Of a stretch of 55,720 nucleotides of DNA, positions 14,728-24,838 are shown piece by piece. A model generated the notes under the pieces. It searched no databases. It was not told where the DNA came from and saw only the letters and a program-made list of their open reading frames with translations. Numbering within the stretch: position 1 is the stretch's first letter; every line of letters begins with the position of its first letter. Source of the DNA: Nitrospira sp. SB0677_bin_15 (GTDB lineage: Bacteria; Nitrospirota; Nitrospiria; Nitrospirales; UBA8639); contig VYFB01000105.1 of NCBI GenBank assembly GCA_009842645.1, positions 1-55,720 of the forward strand. Direction: 5' to 3'. The translations under genes and the position numbers were made by a program.

Positions 14728-16238
14728 CGTTAGCGACGTTACTGTTGCCTATCGACGTGGTCAGCACGACGGGCAATCTCGACGTGGAACTGTCCGGGAT
14801 CACCGATGATTCACGGGAAGTCACACAAGGCAGTTTGTTTATCGCTGTCAAAGGACAGCAGGTCGATGGTCATGCCTTTGTCACTCAGGTCTACCGGCAA
14901 CAGATAGGGGGCGTTGTGGTTCAAGCTCCGTTTCAAGCTCCATTCCACGCCAGGAAACAAGGCGGACCTGCCTGGATCGAAGTCGAGGATTCCAGGAAGG
15001 CGCTCGGTCAGTTGGCTGCTCGGTTTTTTCAGCATCCCTCCCAAGCCTTGTGTATGGTCGGTGTGACGGGAACGAACGGGAAAACCACGGTGGCCCACGC
15101 GAGTCAGGCGATCCTGGAGCATGGCGGCCACCGGACGGGTCTCATGGGCACGGTGGGGTATTACGTCGGGGCGGAACGTCAGGCGGCCAGTCACACGACA
15201 CCGGGTGCGATTTCGCTACAGGCGTTCTTGGATCGTATGGTGGACGCGGGGCTGGATACTGCTGTCCTGGAAGTTTCCTCGCATGCCTTGGCCTTGGACC
15301 GGGTCGAAGGTTGTGAGTTCGACGTGGCGGTTTTTACGAATCTGACCCAAGACCATTTGGATTTCCACGAGACGATGGAGTCTTATTATCACGCGAAATC
15401 ACGCCTCTTCCGGGAGTTCATCGTCCCCGCCGCCAAAGCCGGACCCAAACGGGCGATCATCAACGTCGATGATGCATGGGGCGTCCGGTTGCAAGTCGAG
15501 ACCCCGGTGCCGGTCTGGACGTATTCTTTGCGCCGTCGCGCAGATCTGTACGCGACGAACGTGACCCTTTCGATGGAGGGAACCCGGTTCACCGCCCATA
15601 CGCCCCGGGGTTCTTTGGACGTCGAAAGTGCCTTGGTCGGGGAACATAATGTGTCAAACTTGTTGGCGAGTATCGGTGTCGGTCTTGCCCGGGGCCTCTT
15701 GCTCGAAGACGTCCGCCAGGCTATCAGGGCATTTCGAGCGGTGCCGGGCCGGTTCGAGCGGGTGGACGCGGGGCAGGCGTTTTCCGTGATCGTGGATTAC
15801 GCCCATACGGAAGATGCACTGACCCGGCTCCTGGAAGCCGCCCGGCAACTGCAACGGGAACGGATCATCACGGTCTTTGGATGTGGTGGCGACCGGGACG
15901 CGGGTAAACGAGCGAACATGGGACGAATCGCGGCCCAGCGCAGTGACGTGGTGTTTCTGACCTCCGACAATCCTCGCACCGAAGATCCCGAGGCGATTCT
16001 GCGCGATATTGAACAGGGGGTGCGGGGTCTTTCGGCGTCGGAACGGGCCGCGTCGCACGTGATCCCTGATCGTCGAGCGGCCATTCGGGCTGCGCTTCTT
16101 GAAGCCCGGCCTGGCGATCTGGTGTTGATTGCCGGTAAGGGGCATGAAGATTATCAGATCATCGGCACGACGCGGCATCATTTTGATGACCGGGAAGTGG
16201 TTCGTGAACTGTTGGCTGGCCTGCCGGACGAGAAATAG
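14724..16238 (+). CDS. murE: UDP-MurNAc-tripeptide synthetase MurE (meso-DAP adding)
   Basis: Adds the third amino acid to UDP-MurNAc-L-Ala-D-Glu in the cytoplasm. The 504-residue protein has the N-terminal domain (ITDDSREVTQGSLFIAVKG), the ATP loop GTNGKTT near residue 115, the central VSSHALALDRVEG, and GCGGDRDAGKRANMG. The C-terminal DNPRTEDP near 414 is the motif that distinguishes meso-diaminopimelate ligases from lysine ligases. This gives direct evidence of DAP-type peptidoglycan. It is coupled to ftsI by a 4-base overlap. Confidence 0.96.
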   Translation: MTLATLLLPIDVVSTTGNLDVELSGITDDSREVTQGSLFIAVKGQQVDGHAFVTQVYRQQIGGVVVQAPFQAPFHARKQGGPAWIEVEDSRKALGQLAARFFQHPSQALCMVGVTGTNGKTTVAHASQAILEHGGHRTGLMGTVGYYVGAERQAASHTTPGAISLQAFLDRMVDAGLDTAVLEVSSHALALDRVEGCEFDVAVFTNLTQDHLDFHETMESYYHAKSRLFREFIVPAAKAGPKRAIINVDDAWGVRLQVETPVPVWTYSLRRRADLYATNVTLSMEGTRFTAHTPRGSLDVESALVGEHNVSNLLASIGVGLARGLLLEDVRQAIRAFRAVPGRFERVDAGQAFSVIVDYAHTEDALTRLLEAARQLQRERIITVFGCGGDRDAGKRANMGRIAAQRSDVVFLTSDNPRTEDPEAILRDIEQGVRGLSASERAASHVIPDRRAAIRAALLEARPGDLVLIAGKGHEDYQIIGTTRHHFDDREVVRELLAGLPDEK

Positions 16239-16249
16239 GCTCTCCGGCA

Positions 16250-17668
16250 ATGGCGCTGTTTACGGGAGACGAAGTGCTGGCTGCAACCGGTGGAACGTTA
16301 CTGAAAGGTACGACGGATCGTCTGGTTCAGAGGGTGTGTACCGATTCCCGGAAGGTGCGCAAAGGCGATTTATTCGTCGCGTTGAAAGGGACGCGGTTTG
16401 ACGGGCACCGTTTTATTGACGAGGTCTTCACCCGTGGAGCCAATGGGGTCGTGGTCGAAACGTTCCCGCGCCAAGCCAAGGGTTCCATGTCCGTCCGGGC
16501 GCGGTCGGTTCCGTTTGTCGTCAAGGTTGCGGATTCCTTGAAAGCGTATCAGGACCTGGCGACGTTTCATCGAACTCGCTTCGACATTCCCGTTGTGGCG
16601 GTGACGGGAAGCAACGGCAAAACCACGACGAAGGAGATGGTCGCGAAGGCGCTGTCGCAGTGCTGGCGGCTCAAGAAAACGGCGGGCAATTTGAATAATC
16701 GAATCGGCTTGCCGCAGACGGTGCTCGGGTTGACCGCGGCCCACCAGGCGGCGGTGCTGGAATTGGGCGTGGATGCCGAAGGGCAAACCACGCGGTTGGC
16801 GGAAATCGCCCGTCCGACCGTCGGTCTCATCACGAACGTCGGTAACGACCATTTGGAATTCTTCGGCAGCGTGGAGGGGTCCGCCCGGGCAAAAGCCGAA
16901 TTGCTGGCCCGTCTTCCTCAAGACGGCACCGTCGTGTTGAATGCGGATGACCCGTATTACGAGTTTTTCCGGCGCCGGACCCGCTGCGCCGTGGTTTCGT
17001 TCGGATTCCGGGAGCAGGCTGACGTTCGCGGGAGTCGCGTTCAGTGGAAAGGTGCACGAACCGAATTTTGTTGCCACGTGGCCGGTCGTCGCCGGTCGCA
17101 TCGCTTGGCCTTACACGTGCATGGAACGCATAACGTGTCGAATGCCTTGGCCGCGCTTGCAGTCGGTCACGTGCTCGGGCTGTCGGTGACGAGCATGGCA
17201 ACCGGCTTGAGTCGATTTCGTCCCGTGGCCATGCGGTCTCAGGTTTCCTCTTGGCGGGGGGTCACCGTGATTCAGGACTACTATAACGCGAACCCTGATT
17301 CCATGAAGGCCGCCGTGACGCTGTTACAGGAATTGGGTGCCGGCCGCCGGACCATTGCCGTGCTGGGAGACATGTTGGAGTTGGGAACGGAGACGCGGAC
17401 CCTGCACAAGGAAGTCGGCGTCTTTCTCGCCGGCAGCTGCGTTTCATTATTGGTGACTTGTGGGGAATTGGGTAGGGAGGTGGCTCATGCGGCCTCCGCT
17501 GGGGGCATGACGGCATCGCAGGTTTTCGAAGCCCGGGGAGTCAACGACGCGGCCCGTATCCTCAAAAAGCTGGTCGAGCCCGGAGACGTGGTCTTGCTCA
17601 AGGCCTCGAGGTCCATGCAGTTCGAGCGTCTCGTGGCTGCATTTCATCCTCGGACGGCACAGGCATAA
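16250..17668 (+). CDS. murF: UDP-MurNAc-tripeptide D-Ala-D-Ala ligase MurF
   Basis: Adds D-Ala-D-Ala to give the UDP-MurNAc pentapeptide. The 472-residue protein shows TDSRKVRKGDLFVALKG in the N-terminal domain, the nucleotide loop GSNGKTTTKEM near residue 121, NLNNRIGLPQTVL near 148, the H-binding HNVSNALAALAVG, and YYNANPDSMKAA plus VLGDMLELG in the C-terminal domain. The ATG lies 11 bases after murE. Length is normal. Confidence 0.96.
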   Translation: MALFTGDEVLAATGGTLLKGTTDRLVQRVCTDSRKVRKGDLFVALKGTRFDGHRFIDEVFTRGANGVVVETFPRQAKGSMSVRARSVPFVVKVADSLKAYQDLATFHRTRFDIPVVAVTGSNGKTTTKEMVAKALSQCWRLKKTAGNLNNRIGLPQTVLGLTAAHQAAVLELGVDAEGQTTRLAEIARPTVGLITNVGNDHLEFFGSVEGSARAKAELLARLPQDGTVVLNADDPYYEFFRRRTRCAVVSFGFREQADVRGSRVQWKGARTEFCCHVAGRRRSHRLALHVHGTHNVSNALAALAVGHVLGLSVTSMATGLSRFRPVAMRSQVSSWRGVTVIQDYYNANPDSMKAAVTLLQELGAGRRTIAVLGDMLELGTETRTLHKEVGVFLAGSCVSLLVTCGELGREVAHAASAGGMTASQVFEARGVNDAARILKKLVEPGDVVLLKASRSMQFERLVAAFHPRTAQA

Positions 17669-17683
17669 GGACAGGAAACGCAT

Positions 17684-18760
17684 ATGTTGTACTGGTGGCT
17701 TTACCCGCTGCACACGGACATCGCAATTTTCAACGTATTCCGGTATTTGAGCTTTCGGATCATTTACGCGGCGCTGACCGCGTTTGTCGTCGCGTTTTTC
17801 CTGGCTCCGCCCCTGATCAAGAAATTGCAGGAACTCCGGTTAGGGCAACGGATCCGGGAAGAGGGGCCGCGTCATCACCAGTCCAAACAAGGAACCCCCA
17901 CCATGGGAGGCATTCTCATTATTTTCGCCGTGTCGCTGTCGACGTTGCTGTGGGCGGACGTGCGCAATCTCTACGTGTGGATCGTCATGTTGTCCATCGT
18001 GGGGTTCGGGCTCATCGGGTTCATGGACGACTACATCAAAATTTCTCGGAAGCGTTCGGAAGGGTTGACTGTTCTCCAAAAGTTCGTGGCGCAGATCGGC
18101 ATTGCCTTGAGCATCGGTCTGTTCTTCTATGCCTCTCCCGGATATTCCACGGAACTCAGCGTTCCGTTTTTCAAAACGTTTACGCCCGACCTGGGGACAT
18201 TCTATATCCCGTTCGCCATACTGGTGATCGTGGGCTGCTCCAACGCCGTCAATTTGACGGACGGGTTGGATGGACTGGCGATCGGCCCGGTCATGGTGGC
18301 GTCGATGGCGTACGCCGTCGTGGCCTATGCCGCCGGGAATAAAATGGTGTCAGAGTATTTGCTGATCCCGTACATCGAAGGCGCCGGGGAATTGGCCGTC
18401 CTGATGGCGGCCGTCTTCGGATCGAGTCTCGGATTTCTGTGGTTCAACACGTATCCGGCGTCGGTCTTCATGGGGGACGTGGGGTCCTTGCCTCTCGGTG
18501 CGGCCCTGGGCACGGTTGCCGTGGTCAGCAAGCACGAGTTGCTGCTGATCCTGGTCGGCGGCGTGTTCGTCATGGAAGCAGCGTCGGTCATCTTTCAAGT
18601 GTTGTTTTATAAATCCCGCAGGAAACGGATTTTTCTGATGGCGCCCATTCATCATCATTTTGAAATGAAAGGATGGGAGGAGCCCAAGGTCGTGGTTCGA
18701 TTATGGATTGTGGCGATTCTCCTGAGCCTGTTGAGTCTCAGTACCTTAAAACTGCGTTAA
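17684..18760 (+). CDS. mraY: Phospho-MurNAc-pentapeptide transferase MraY
   Basis: Transfers phospho-MurNAc-pentapeptide to undecaprenyl phosphate, making lipid I at the inner membrane. The 358-residue protein has about ten membrane helices and the family motifs HHQSKQGTPTMGGILI near residue 63, GFMDDYIKI with the catalytic Asp pair near 108, NAVNLTDGLDGLA near 188, and FMGDVGSLPLG and PIHHHFEMKGW near the C-terminus. ATG start 15 bases after murF, with AGGA upstream. Confidence 0.97.
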   Translation: MLYWWLYPLHTDIAIFNVFRYLSFRIIYAALTAFVVAFFLAPPLIKKLQELRLGQRIREEGPRHHQSKQGTPTMGGILIIFAVSLSTLLWADVRNLYVWIVMLSIVGFGLIGFMDDYIKISRKRSEGLTVLQKFVAQIGIALSIGLFFYASPGYSTELSVPFFKTFTPDLGTFYIPFAILVIVGCSNAVNLTDGLDGLAIGPVMVASMAYAVVAYAAGNKMVSEYLLIPYIEGAGELAVLMAAVFGSSLGFLWFNTYPASVFMGDVGSLPLGAALGTVAVVSKHELLLILVGGVFVMEAASVIFQVLFYKSRRKRIFLMAPIHHHFEMKGWEEPKVVVRLWIVAILLSLLSLSTLKLR

Positions 18761-18764
18761 CCCT

Positions 18765-20198
18765 ATGCCCGTGACAATGGAGATGACGCATCGCACGAAT
18801 CCACGGTCCCGGATCCCCGGTTTTGCAGGGCAATCCGTGGCCGTGGTCGGAGCAGGCAAGAGCGGGGTGGCAGCGGCGCGGTTGCTGGTTGCGCTCGGAG
18901 CCGAGGTGTCGCTGGTCGATCGCAAACCTGAAACGGAATGGGCCATGGAGATCGCCGGCGTCCGGGGAGTTCACCCGTTCGGCGCGGAACGTTTTGCGCA
19001 GGGGCTTGAGGCCGTTGACCTGGTGGTCGTGAGTCCGGGCGTGTCCCCGGTTCTGGATGCGTTCGATGCCGTACGGCGGCAAGGTGTTCCTATAATCGGC
19101 GAGGTCGAATTGGCCTCGTGGTTTTTGTCCGTCCCAATCATCGGAGTCACCGGGACGAATGGCAAGAGCACGGTCGTGTCACTGATCGGAACGCTCTTGC
19201 AGGAGTGCGGGACCACGCCTTTCGTTGGCGGAAACCTGGGGACACCCTTGACGGAAGCCGCGTTGGCCATGCACCGGCGCGCCGGTATGGACACGGAAGA
19301 GCCGGCTCCCTTTCAGGAAGTTGTCGCCGAATTGTCGAGTTTTCAATTGGAAACGATTGACCGGTTTCATCCACACGTAGCGGTGCTGCTCAATATCACC
19401 CCGGACCACTTGGATCGCCATCCGAGTTTTGTCGATTACGCCAAGGCCAAAGCCAGCGTGTTTCGCAATCAGACCGCGGGGGATTTTGCCGTGCTGAACG
19501 CCGACGAGGCGGAAGTGCTGTCCGTTCGAGATTCGCTACGCGGGCAACTCGTCGAATTCAGCGTGTTGAAGGAAGTGCCCCACGGTGCGTGGGTGGCCGG
19601 TGACGTGATCATGACTCGATGGAAAGGACAGCAGGATGAGGTGATGCCGGTTTGCGATATTCCTCTTCCGGGGACTCACAACGTCTCTAACGTGCTTGCC
19701 GCTCTCGCCGTCGGTTTGGTCAGGGGGTGTTCCCGGGAAAGCATGCGACGAGCCGTCCGGTCGTTTCGAGGGCTGCCCCACGTCTGTGAATTCGTGCGTG
19801 AGCGACGCGGTGTGACCTTCATCAACGATTCCAAGGGCACGAACGTCGATGCCACACTGAAAGCCATCGACAGTCTTCGGCAGCCGTTCGTCATCATCCT
19901 GGGAGGACAAGAAAAGGGAAGGACCGAGTTTGGCCGGTTGAAAGGCGCACTCGAGTCGGGCGTCAAACACTGTATCGTGCTGGGAGAATCGGCAGAAGCC
20001 ATTGCCTGGGCCATTACAGGCGTGGGGCCCATCAGCCGCGTGTCTTCCCTGGCTGAGGGGGTTGCCTTGGCTACGGATCTTGCGGTGCCGGGTGACGTCG
20101 TGTTGTTTTCTCCGGCTTGTGCCAGTTTCGACATGTTTCGGGATTATTGCGATCGAGGTCAACAATTTCGCGATCTTGTGAATGCCCTGGCCGATTGA
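18765..20198 (+). CDS. murD: UDP-MurNAc-L-alanine:D-glutamate ligase MurD
   Basis: Adds D-Glu to UDP-MurNAc-L-Ala. The 477-residue protein has an N-terminal Rossmann domain (VAVVGAGKSGVAAARLL), the ATP loop GVTGTNGKSTVVSLIG near residue 127, ELSSFQLETI near 190, NITPDHLDRH, HNVSNVLAALAVG and the C-terminal NDSKGTNVDATLKAID. The extended N-terminus (about 18 residues before the Rossmann strand) may be shortened by starting at the in-frame ATG at 18774 or at 18780, which would not affect the domains. It sits 4 bases after mraY. Confidence 0.95.
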   Translation: MPVTMEMTHRTNPRSRIPGFAGQSVAVVGAGKSGVAAARLLVALGAEVSLVDRKPETEWAMEIAGVRGVHPFGAERFAQGLEAVDLVVVSPGVSPVLDAFDAVRRQGVPIIGEVELASWFLSVPIIGVTGTNGKSTVVSLIGTLLQECGTTPFVGGNLGTPLTEAALAMHRRAGMDTEEPAPFQEVVAELSSFQLETIDRFHPHVAVLLNITPDHLDRHPSFVDYAKAKASVFRNQTAGDFAVLNADEAEVLSVRDSLRGQLVEFSVLKEVPHGAWVAGDVIMTRWKGQQDEVMPVCDIPLPGTHNVSNVLAALAVGLVRGCSRESMRRAVRSFRGLPHVCEFVRERRGVTFINDSKGTNVDATLKAIDSLRQPFVIILGGQEKGRTEFGRLKGALESGVKHCIVLGESAEAIAWAITGVGPISRVSSLAEGVALATDLAVPGDVVLFSPACASFDMFRDYCDRGQQFRDLVNALAD

Positions 20199-20216
20199 TG
20201 GATGAGGTGAACAACG

Positions 20217-21404
20217 ATGCCTCGCGTTCACAGCGACAACGTTCAGCTCCCCTTGACGTGGAATGCCGGTACCGACAAACAGGCTTCTCGTCCCATGGAC
20301 CGGACCGTCTTGATCGTGACGTACCTGTTGACCCTCATCGGCCTGATTATCATGTTCAGCGCGAGCGGCGTGATGGCGGAAACGCGTTACGGAGATTCGA
20401 CGTTTTTCTTGAAACGGCAGAGTCTCTGGTTGTTATCCGGACTCGTGGCCCTGCATTGGGTGGCTCAACGGGATTACACCGTGTGGAAAACGCTTACACC
20501 CTATGGCTTGGTTTTGACGTTCGTGCTCTTGGTTCTGGTCTTGCTCCCTTTCCTGGGCACGCAAGTGAATGGCGCTCGCCGGTGGTTTCGTCTGGCAGGG
20601 CTTTCCATTCAACCCGGAGAAATTGCCAAACTGGCCGTTGTATTGTACCTGGCGTCGTTTCTCGTCAGGAAAGAACAGGATCTCGCGTTTTTCACTCGTG
20701 GCGTATTGGCTCCCATGGCGGTCGTCGGGTTGTTTGCAGGGTTGCTCTTGCTCGAACCCGATATGGGAACAGCCGTAGTCCTGACGCTGTTGTTATTCGG
20801 TCTGCTGTTTTTGGGTGGGGCCAGGTTTTCCCATCTCCTTGTCCTGGGCCTGGTCCTGCTCGCCGTGGCCTATACGTTGATCATGCAGTCCGATTATCGC
20901 CGTCGCCGGTTGTTGAATTTTTTAGATCCCTGGAAGGACTCGGCAGATACAGGCTTTCAACTCACGCAATCATTTGTCGCGTTGGGGAACGGCGGGTGGT
21001 TCGGCGTGGGCCTGGGTGAGGGGCGACAAAAGTTGTTTTTTCTGCCTGAAGCGCACACGGATTTTGTGCTGGCTCTTGTCGGGGAAGAACTCGGGTTTCT
21101 CGGGACGGGATTACTGATCGCCTTATTCGCGATCCTGATCGTCAAGGGATTTAAAATCGCCGGACAGGCTCCCGATGCTTTTGGCCGTCATTTGGCTTGC
21201 GGCATCACCTTGCTGGTCGGGATACAAGTGCTGATCAACATGAGCGTGGTGTCCGGTCTGATGCCGACGAAAGGATTGACGTTGCCGTTTGTGAGCTATG
21301 GCGGCTCTTCGTTGATCGTGAGTTTGGTGGCGATGGGCATTCTCTTGAGCATTTCCCGGGCTGGTCCATCGGGCCGCCCTCTTTCTTCGTTTGGGATAGG
21401 ATGA
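20217..21404 (+). CDS. ftsW: Septal peptidoglycan glycosyltransferase FtsW
   Basis: A SEDS-family polymerase that works with FtsI at the septum. The 395-residue protein has about ten membrane helices and the family motifs: GARRWFRLAGLSIQPGEIAKL near residue 120, EPDMGTAVVL, FQLTQSFVALGNGGWFGVGLG near 245, LPEAHTDFVLALVGEELGF, and FVSYGGSSLIVSL near the C-terminus. It overlaps murG by 4 bases (ATGA), which argues for coupled translation. An in-frame ATG at 20295 would give a shorter N-terminus (MDRTVLIVTYLL). Confidence 0.96.
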   Translation: MPRVHSDNVQLPLTWNAGTDKQASRPMDRTVLIVTYLLTLIGLIIMFSASGVMAETRYGDSTFFLKRQSLWLLSGLVALHWVAQRDYTVWKTLTPYGLVLTFVLLVLVLLPFLGTQVNGARRWFRLAGLSIQPGEIAKLAVVLYLASFLVRKEQDLAFFTRGVLAPMAVVGLFAGLLLLEPDMGTAVVLTLLLFGLLFLGGARFSHLLVLGLVLLAVAYTLIMQSDYRRRRLLNFLDPWKDSADTGFQLTQSFVALGNGGWFGVGLGEGRQKLFFLPEAHTDFVLALVGEELGFLGTGLLIALFAILIVKGFKIAGQAPDAFGRHLACGITLLVGIQVLINMSVVSGLMPTKGLTLPFVSYGGSSLIVSLVAMGILLSISRAGPSGRPLSSFGIG

Positions 21405-22510
21405 ACGTGGTGATTGCAGCAGGTGGTACGGGAGGACATTTTTATCCGGCGTTGGCGTTGGCCGAAGAGTTTTGTCGTCAGGCGGCCGCTACCTCCGTGA
21501 CGTTGGTGGGAACGGGCCGCGCTCTCGAGCGGACGATGATGTCCGGCGCGCCGTGGCGGATGGAAATTCTGCGAGTGAGAGGAGTGATGGGTCGAGGGAT
21601 CTGGTCTTCCATCAAGGCACTGTTGTTGATCCCCGCGGCGGTGTGGCAATGCCTTCGCTTGTTGCGCGCGTCCAATGCGGAACTCGTCGTCGGCACTGGT
21701 GGCTATACAAGCCCACCGGTTGTCTTCGCGGCCTGGCTGCTGAGAATTCCACGAGCCATCGTGGAATTGAACGCGATACCGGGCATAGCCAACCGCGTCT
21801 TGGGGTCCCTGGCCGATCGAATCTTCGTTTCGTTCGAACGTGCCATACCCTATTTTTGCGCCGATAAGGTCGCCGTGGTGGGGACCCCGTTGCGACGGGC
21901 GTTTGTCGTTCCGCCTCCGAGCCCCGGATCGGGCCGGATCGACACTCTATTGATCTGTGGCGGCAGTCAAGGCGCCCGGACCATGAACTCCATTGTGCTC
22001 GAAGCGGTCCGGATCTCTTCCCGGATTCGGAGCCGGCTTGCGGTGATTCATCAGTCGGGATCGAACGACTTCGATCGTGTTGCTGAAGCCTATTGCCACA
22101 TGAACGTGAAAGCGGAGGTGGTGCCGTTTGTCGAGGATATGCCCGGGACGCTTAGCCGGGCGGACTTGGTCATCTGTCGGTGTGGGGCCCTGACGTTATC
22201 GGAAATCGCCGCCTGTGCCAAGCCTTCCATCCTCATTCCGTTTCCGCAGGCAACGCATAATCACCAGGAATCCAACGCCCGCGTCGTGGAGGAGGCAGGG
22301 GCAGGCATCGTACTGTTGGAGCCCGCGCTGACCGGCGCGAAATTGGCTCAAGAGATTGAAGGTTTGCTGGACCACCCGGACCGCGTTCGACACATGGCGG
22401 AACAAAGCCTGCGTTTGCGAAACACCGGTTCGGCCGAGGCCATGGTCCACGAGTGCTATCGACTGTTGGGGCAAAGTCCCCCTGAACGTACGATGACGAA
22501 CGGTGTTTAG
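21401..22510 (+). CDS. murG: Lipid II synthase MurG
   Basis: Transfers GlcNAc from UDP-GlcNAc to lipid I on the inner face of the membrane. The 369-residue protein starts MNVVIAAGGTGGHFYPALAL, the conserved N-terminal glycine-rich loop. It has GTGGYTSPPVVFAA near residue 99, LNAIPGIANRVLG, ICGGSQGARTMNSIV, and the UDP-binding CRCGALTLSEIAACAKPSILIPFP near 265. The frame is open further upstream (to 21197), but that part lies inside ftsW. The ATG at 21401 overlaps the ftsW stop and matches the family start. Confidence 0.96.
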   Translation: MNVVIAAGGTGGHFYPALALAEEFCRQAAATSVTLVGTGRALERTMMSGAPWRMEILRVRGVMGRGIWSSIKALLLIPAAVWQCLRLLRASNAELVVGTGGYTSPPVVFAAWLLRIPRAIVELNAIPGIANRVLGSLADRIFVSFERAIPYFCADKVAVVGTPLRRAFVVPPPSPGSGRIDTLLICGGSQGARTMNSIVLEAVRISSRIRSRLAVIHQSGSNDFDRVAEAYCHMNVKAEVVPFVEDMPGTLSRADLVICRCGALTLSEIAACAKPSILIPFPQATHNHQESNARVVEEAGAGIVLLEPALTGAKLAQEIEGLLDHPDRVRHMAEQSLRLRNTGSAEAMVHECYRLLGQSPPERTMTNGV

Positions 22511-23879
22511 AAAGATTCGGCATATTCATCTCGTGGGGATCGGTGGAAGTGGGATGAGCGGCATCGCCGAAGTGTTGTTGACGTTGGGTTATCACGTCAC
22601 GGGGTCCGACGTGGCTCCATCGGAGAATACGCGTCGGTTGGAAACCTTGGGGGGGCGTATTGCCATCGGACATGACGCTTCCCACGTGGAAGGGGCGCAA
22701 GTGGTGGTGATCTCTTCAGCCGTTCAGGCATCGAATCCGGAAGTGGTGGCTGCGAAACAGCGAGTCGTGCCGGTAATCCCACGAGCCGAAATGTTGGCTG
22801 AACTCATGCGACTCAAATTCGGCGTGGCGATTGCCGGGGCTCACGGGAAAACCACGACGACGTCCATTGTCGCGTCGGTGTTGGCGCATGCCGGCCTCGA
22901 TCCGACGTTTGTTGTGGGGGGGAAGGTGAATGCCATGGGGACCCACGCCAGGTTGGGTCGAAGTGACTTGCTCATTACCGAGGCCGATGAAAGTGACGGG
23001 TCGTTCCTTCGACTGTCTCCCTCCATTGCGGTGGTGACGAATCTCGATCGGGAGCATATCGACCACTATGGATCCATGGATCGGCTCAAGGCGGCCTTTT
23101 TGGAATTTGTCAATAAAGTGCCGTTTTACGGTGTCGCCATTCTGTGCGCGGATGACGTGCTTCTTCGACGGATGCTGCCCCAAGTCCAGAAGCGATACGT
23201 GACCTATGGCCGGGAGGCGTCAGGCTCCTCCAGGCCGGATTTGTATGCCACGGATATCGAAATCAAGGGACGGACCACGAATTTTCGCGTGCAGTTTCAC
23301 GAACAGAAATTGGGGCCGTTTCGGCTCATGATTCCGGGCGTCCACAACGTGTCCAATGCGTTGGCTGCGATCGGGGTGGGTTTGGAACTGGACGTCCCGC
23401 TCGACTTGATCCGTGCGGGCGTGGCCTCGTTTTCCGGTGTCGAACGGCGATTTCATATCCGTGGAGAGAAACGGGGCATCGTGGTCGTGGACGATTACGG
23501 CCATCACCCGACGGAAATCCGGGCGACCCTGGAGGCGGCCAGGTCCGTATGGCCGGGGCGGTTGGTGGTGATCTTCCAGCCTCACCGGTACAGCCGGACG
23601 CACGATTTGTTGGATGAATTTGAGAAAGCCTTTGAGCAAGCCGACGTCCTGTACGTGATGCCGATATATGCGGCAGGCGAAACGTCGATCGACGGCGTGT
23701 CCGGGGAAATCCTGGCCGAACGAATCCGCACCATGGGGCACCCCGCCGTCCATTGGGTGGAGAAACGGGACGAGTTGGTCAGTCGATTGGCCCCTGAACT
23801 TCGATCCGGTGATACGGTCCTTACGCTGGGTGCCGGAGACGTGTGGAAGGTGGGAGTCGAGTTGTTGGCGTCAGTGTGA
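22503..23879 (+). CDS. murC: UDP-MurNAc:L-alanine ligase MurC
   Basis: Adds L-Ala to UDP-MurNAc, the first amino acid of the stem peptide. The 458-residue protein has IHLVGIGGSGMSGIAEVLL at its N-terminus, the ATP loop AGAHGKTTTTSI near residue 112, EADESDGSFL, TNLDREHIDHYG, HNVSNALAAIGVG, and DDYGHHPTEIRATL and FQPHRYSRT in the C-terminal domain. The start is a GTG that overlaps the end of murG by 8 bases. Later ATG codons would remove the Rossmann motif. Confidence 0.96.
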   Translation: MFRKIRHIHLVGIGGSGMSGIAEVLLTLGYHVTGSDVAPSENTRRLETLGGRIAIGHDASHVEGAQVVVISSAVQASNPEVVAAKQRVVPVIPRAEMLAELMRLKFGVAIAGAHGKTTTTSIVASVLAHAGLDPTFVVGGKVNAMGTHARLGRSDLLITEADESDGSFLRLSPSIAVVTNLDREHIDHYGSMDRLKAAFLEFVNKVPFYGVAILCADDVLLRRMLPQVQKRYVTYGREASGSSRPDLYATDIEIKGRTTNFRVQFHEQKLGPFRLMIPGVHNVSNALAAIGVGLELDVPLDLIRAGVASFSGVERRFHIRGEKRGIVVVDDYGHHPTEIRATLEAARSVWPGRLVVIFQPHRYSRTHDLLDEFEKAFEQADVLYVMPIYAAGETSIDGVSGEILAERIRTMGHPAVHWVEKRDELVSRLAPELRSGDTVLTLGAGDVWKVGVELLASV

Positions 23880-23903
23880 GCTTATGGAACGGACTGTCAG
23901 GGA

Positions 23904-24824
23904 GTGGGAGACGTGTTGACCGTGTCAAACCATCATGATTTGAAAACGGCCTTGTCGGGGATACGAGGAGAAGTCGCGCTTGACGCGCCGTTGGCAGCAT
24001 TGACGTCGCTGTGTATCGGGGGACCGGCCGACGCGTTGGTGAGCCCGGAAGACGTGCATGACGTGTGTCGGATCGTTCGTCAAGCGCAGACGGCCCGGAT
24101 TCCCGTCATGGTGTTGGGGGGCACGAACTTGTTGGTGCAGGACGGCGGTATTCGAGGCATCGTCTTGAATTTAGCCAATTTGGCAGCCGTTGAAATGGAG
24201 GACGCCCGGCTCGTGTTCGCCGAAGCCGGCGCGCGGATGCCGGTTCTTCTGGGCTTTGCCGTGCATCACGGGTTGTCGGGTCTTGAGTGGGCGGCGGGCA
24301 TACCCGGGACCGTTGGGGGGGCGGTCGTGATGAATGCCGGCACGAAGCTGGGAGAAATGCAAGACTGTTTGGACGCCATTCAAATGGTTGATCTCGATGG
24401 CCGTTTAGTGACCCATGCTGCGGCGTCCGTCGGTTTTGCGTATCGTTCGGTCAGCCTGCCCGAAGGCGTTGTGGTGGGCGCGTGGCTTCGTCTCACCCCT
24501 GCCTCTCGGGAAACCATTGATTCACGCACCAAGTCGTATCTGCAATATCGAAAGCAATCGCAGCCCCTTTCGCAACCCAATGCCGGGTCGGTGTTTAAGA
24601 ATCCTCAAGGGACCACGGCCGGCCGGCTGATCGAAGAAGCCGGTTTGAAGGGGTGCCGGGTGGGGGATGCGCAAGTCTCGACCAGGCATGCGAATTTTAT
24701 CGTCAACCTCGGACGGGCGCGTTCTGCAGACGTGCTTCAGCTTATCGAAATGATCCAACGGGAAGTGTCACGGCAAACGGGCGTCACGTTGGAATTGGAA
24801 TGGAAAGTGGTGGGCGAACGGTAA
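23904..24824 (+). CDS. murB: UDP-N-acetylenolpyruvoylglucosamine reductase MurB
   Basis: FAD-dependent reduction of the enolpyruvyl group to make UDP-MurNAc. The roughly 300-residue protein has the FAD-binding pattern [15 protein letters not shown] near residue 71 and [20 protein letters not shown] near 128. Also visible are the YRxS-type block FAYRSVSLP, the catalytic Ser in NAGSVFKNP near 230, and LIEEAGLKG. It is of the short, type I-like/type IIb form. Start is uncertain: GTG codons at 23904, 23913 and 23922 are all possible next to GGGAG. The gap after murC is 24 bases. Confidence 0.94.
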   Translation: MGDVLTVSNHHDLKTALSGIRGEVALDAPLAALTSLCIGGPADALVSPEDVHDVCRIVRQAQTARIPVMVLGGTNLLVQDGGIRGIVLNLANLAAVEMEDARLVFAEAGARMPVLLGFAVHHGLSGLEWAAGIPGTVGGAVVMNAGTKLGEMQDCLDAIQMVDLDGRLVTHAAASVGFAYRSVSLPEGVVVGAWLRLTPASRETIDSRTKSYLQYRKQSQPLSQPNAGSVFKNPQGTTAGRLIEEAGLKGCRVGDAQVSTRHANFIVNLGRARSADVLQLIEMIQREVSRQTGVTLELEWKVVGER

Positions 24825-24838
24825 ACGGTAGGATATCG

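Noticed and set aside
20117-21019. 300-residue frame over murD end and ftsW
   Set aside because: It reads ftsW in another frame, is Arg/Ser/Gly-rich and has no motif.
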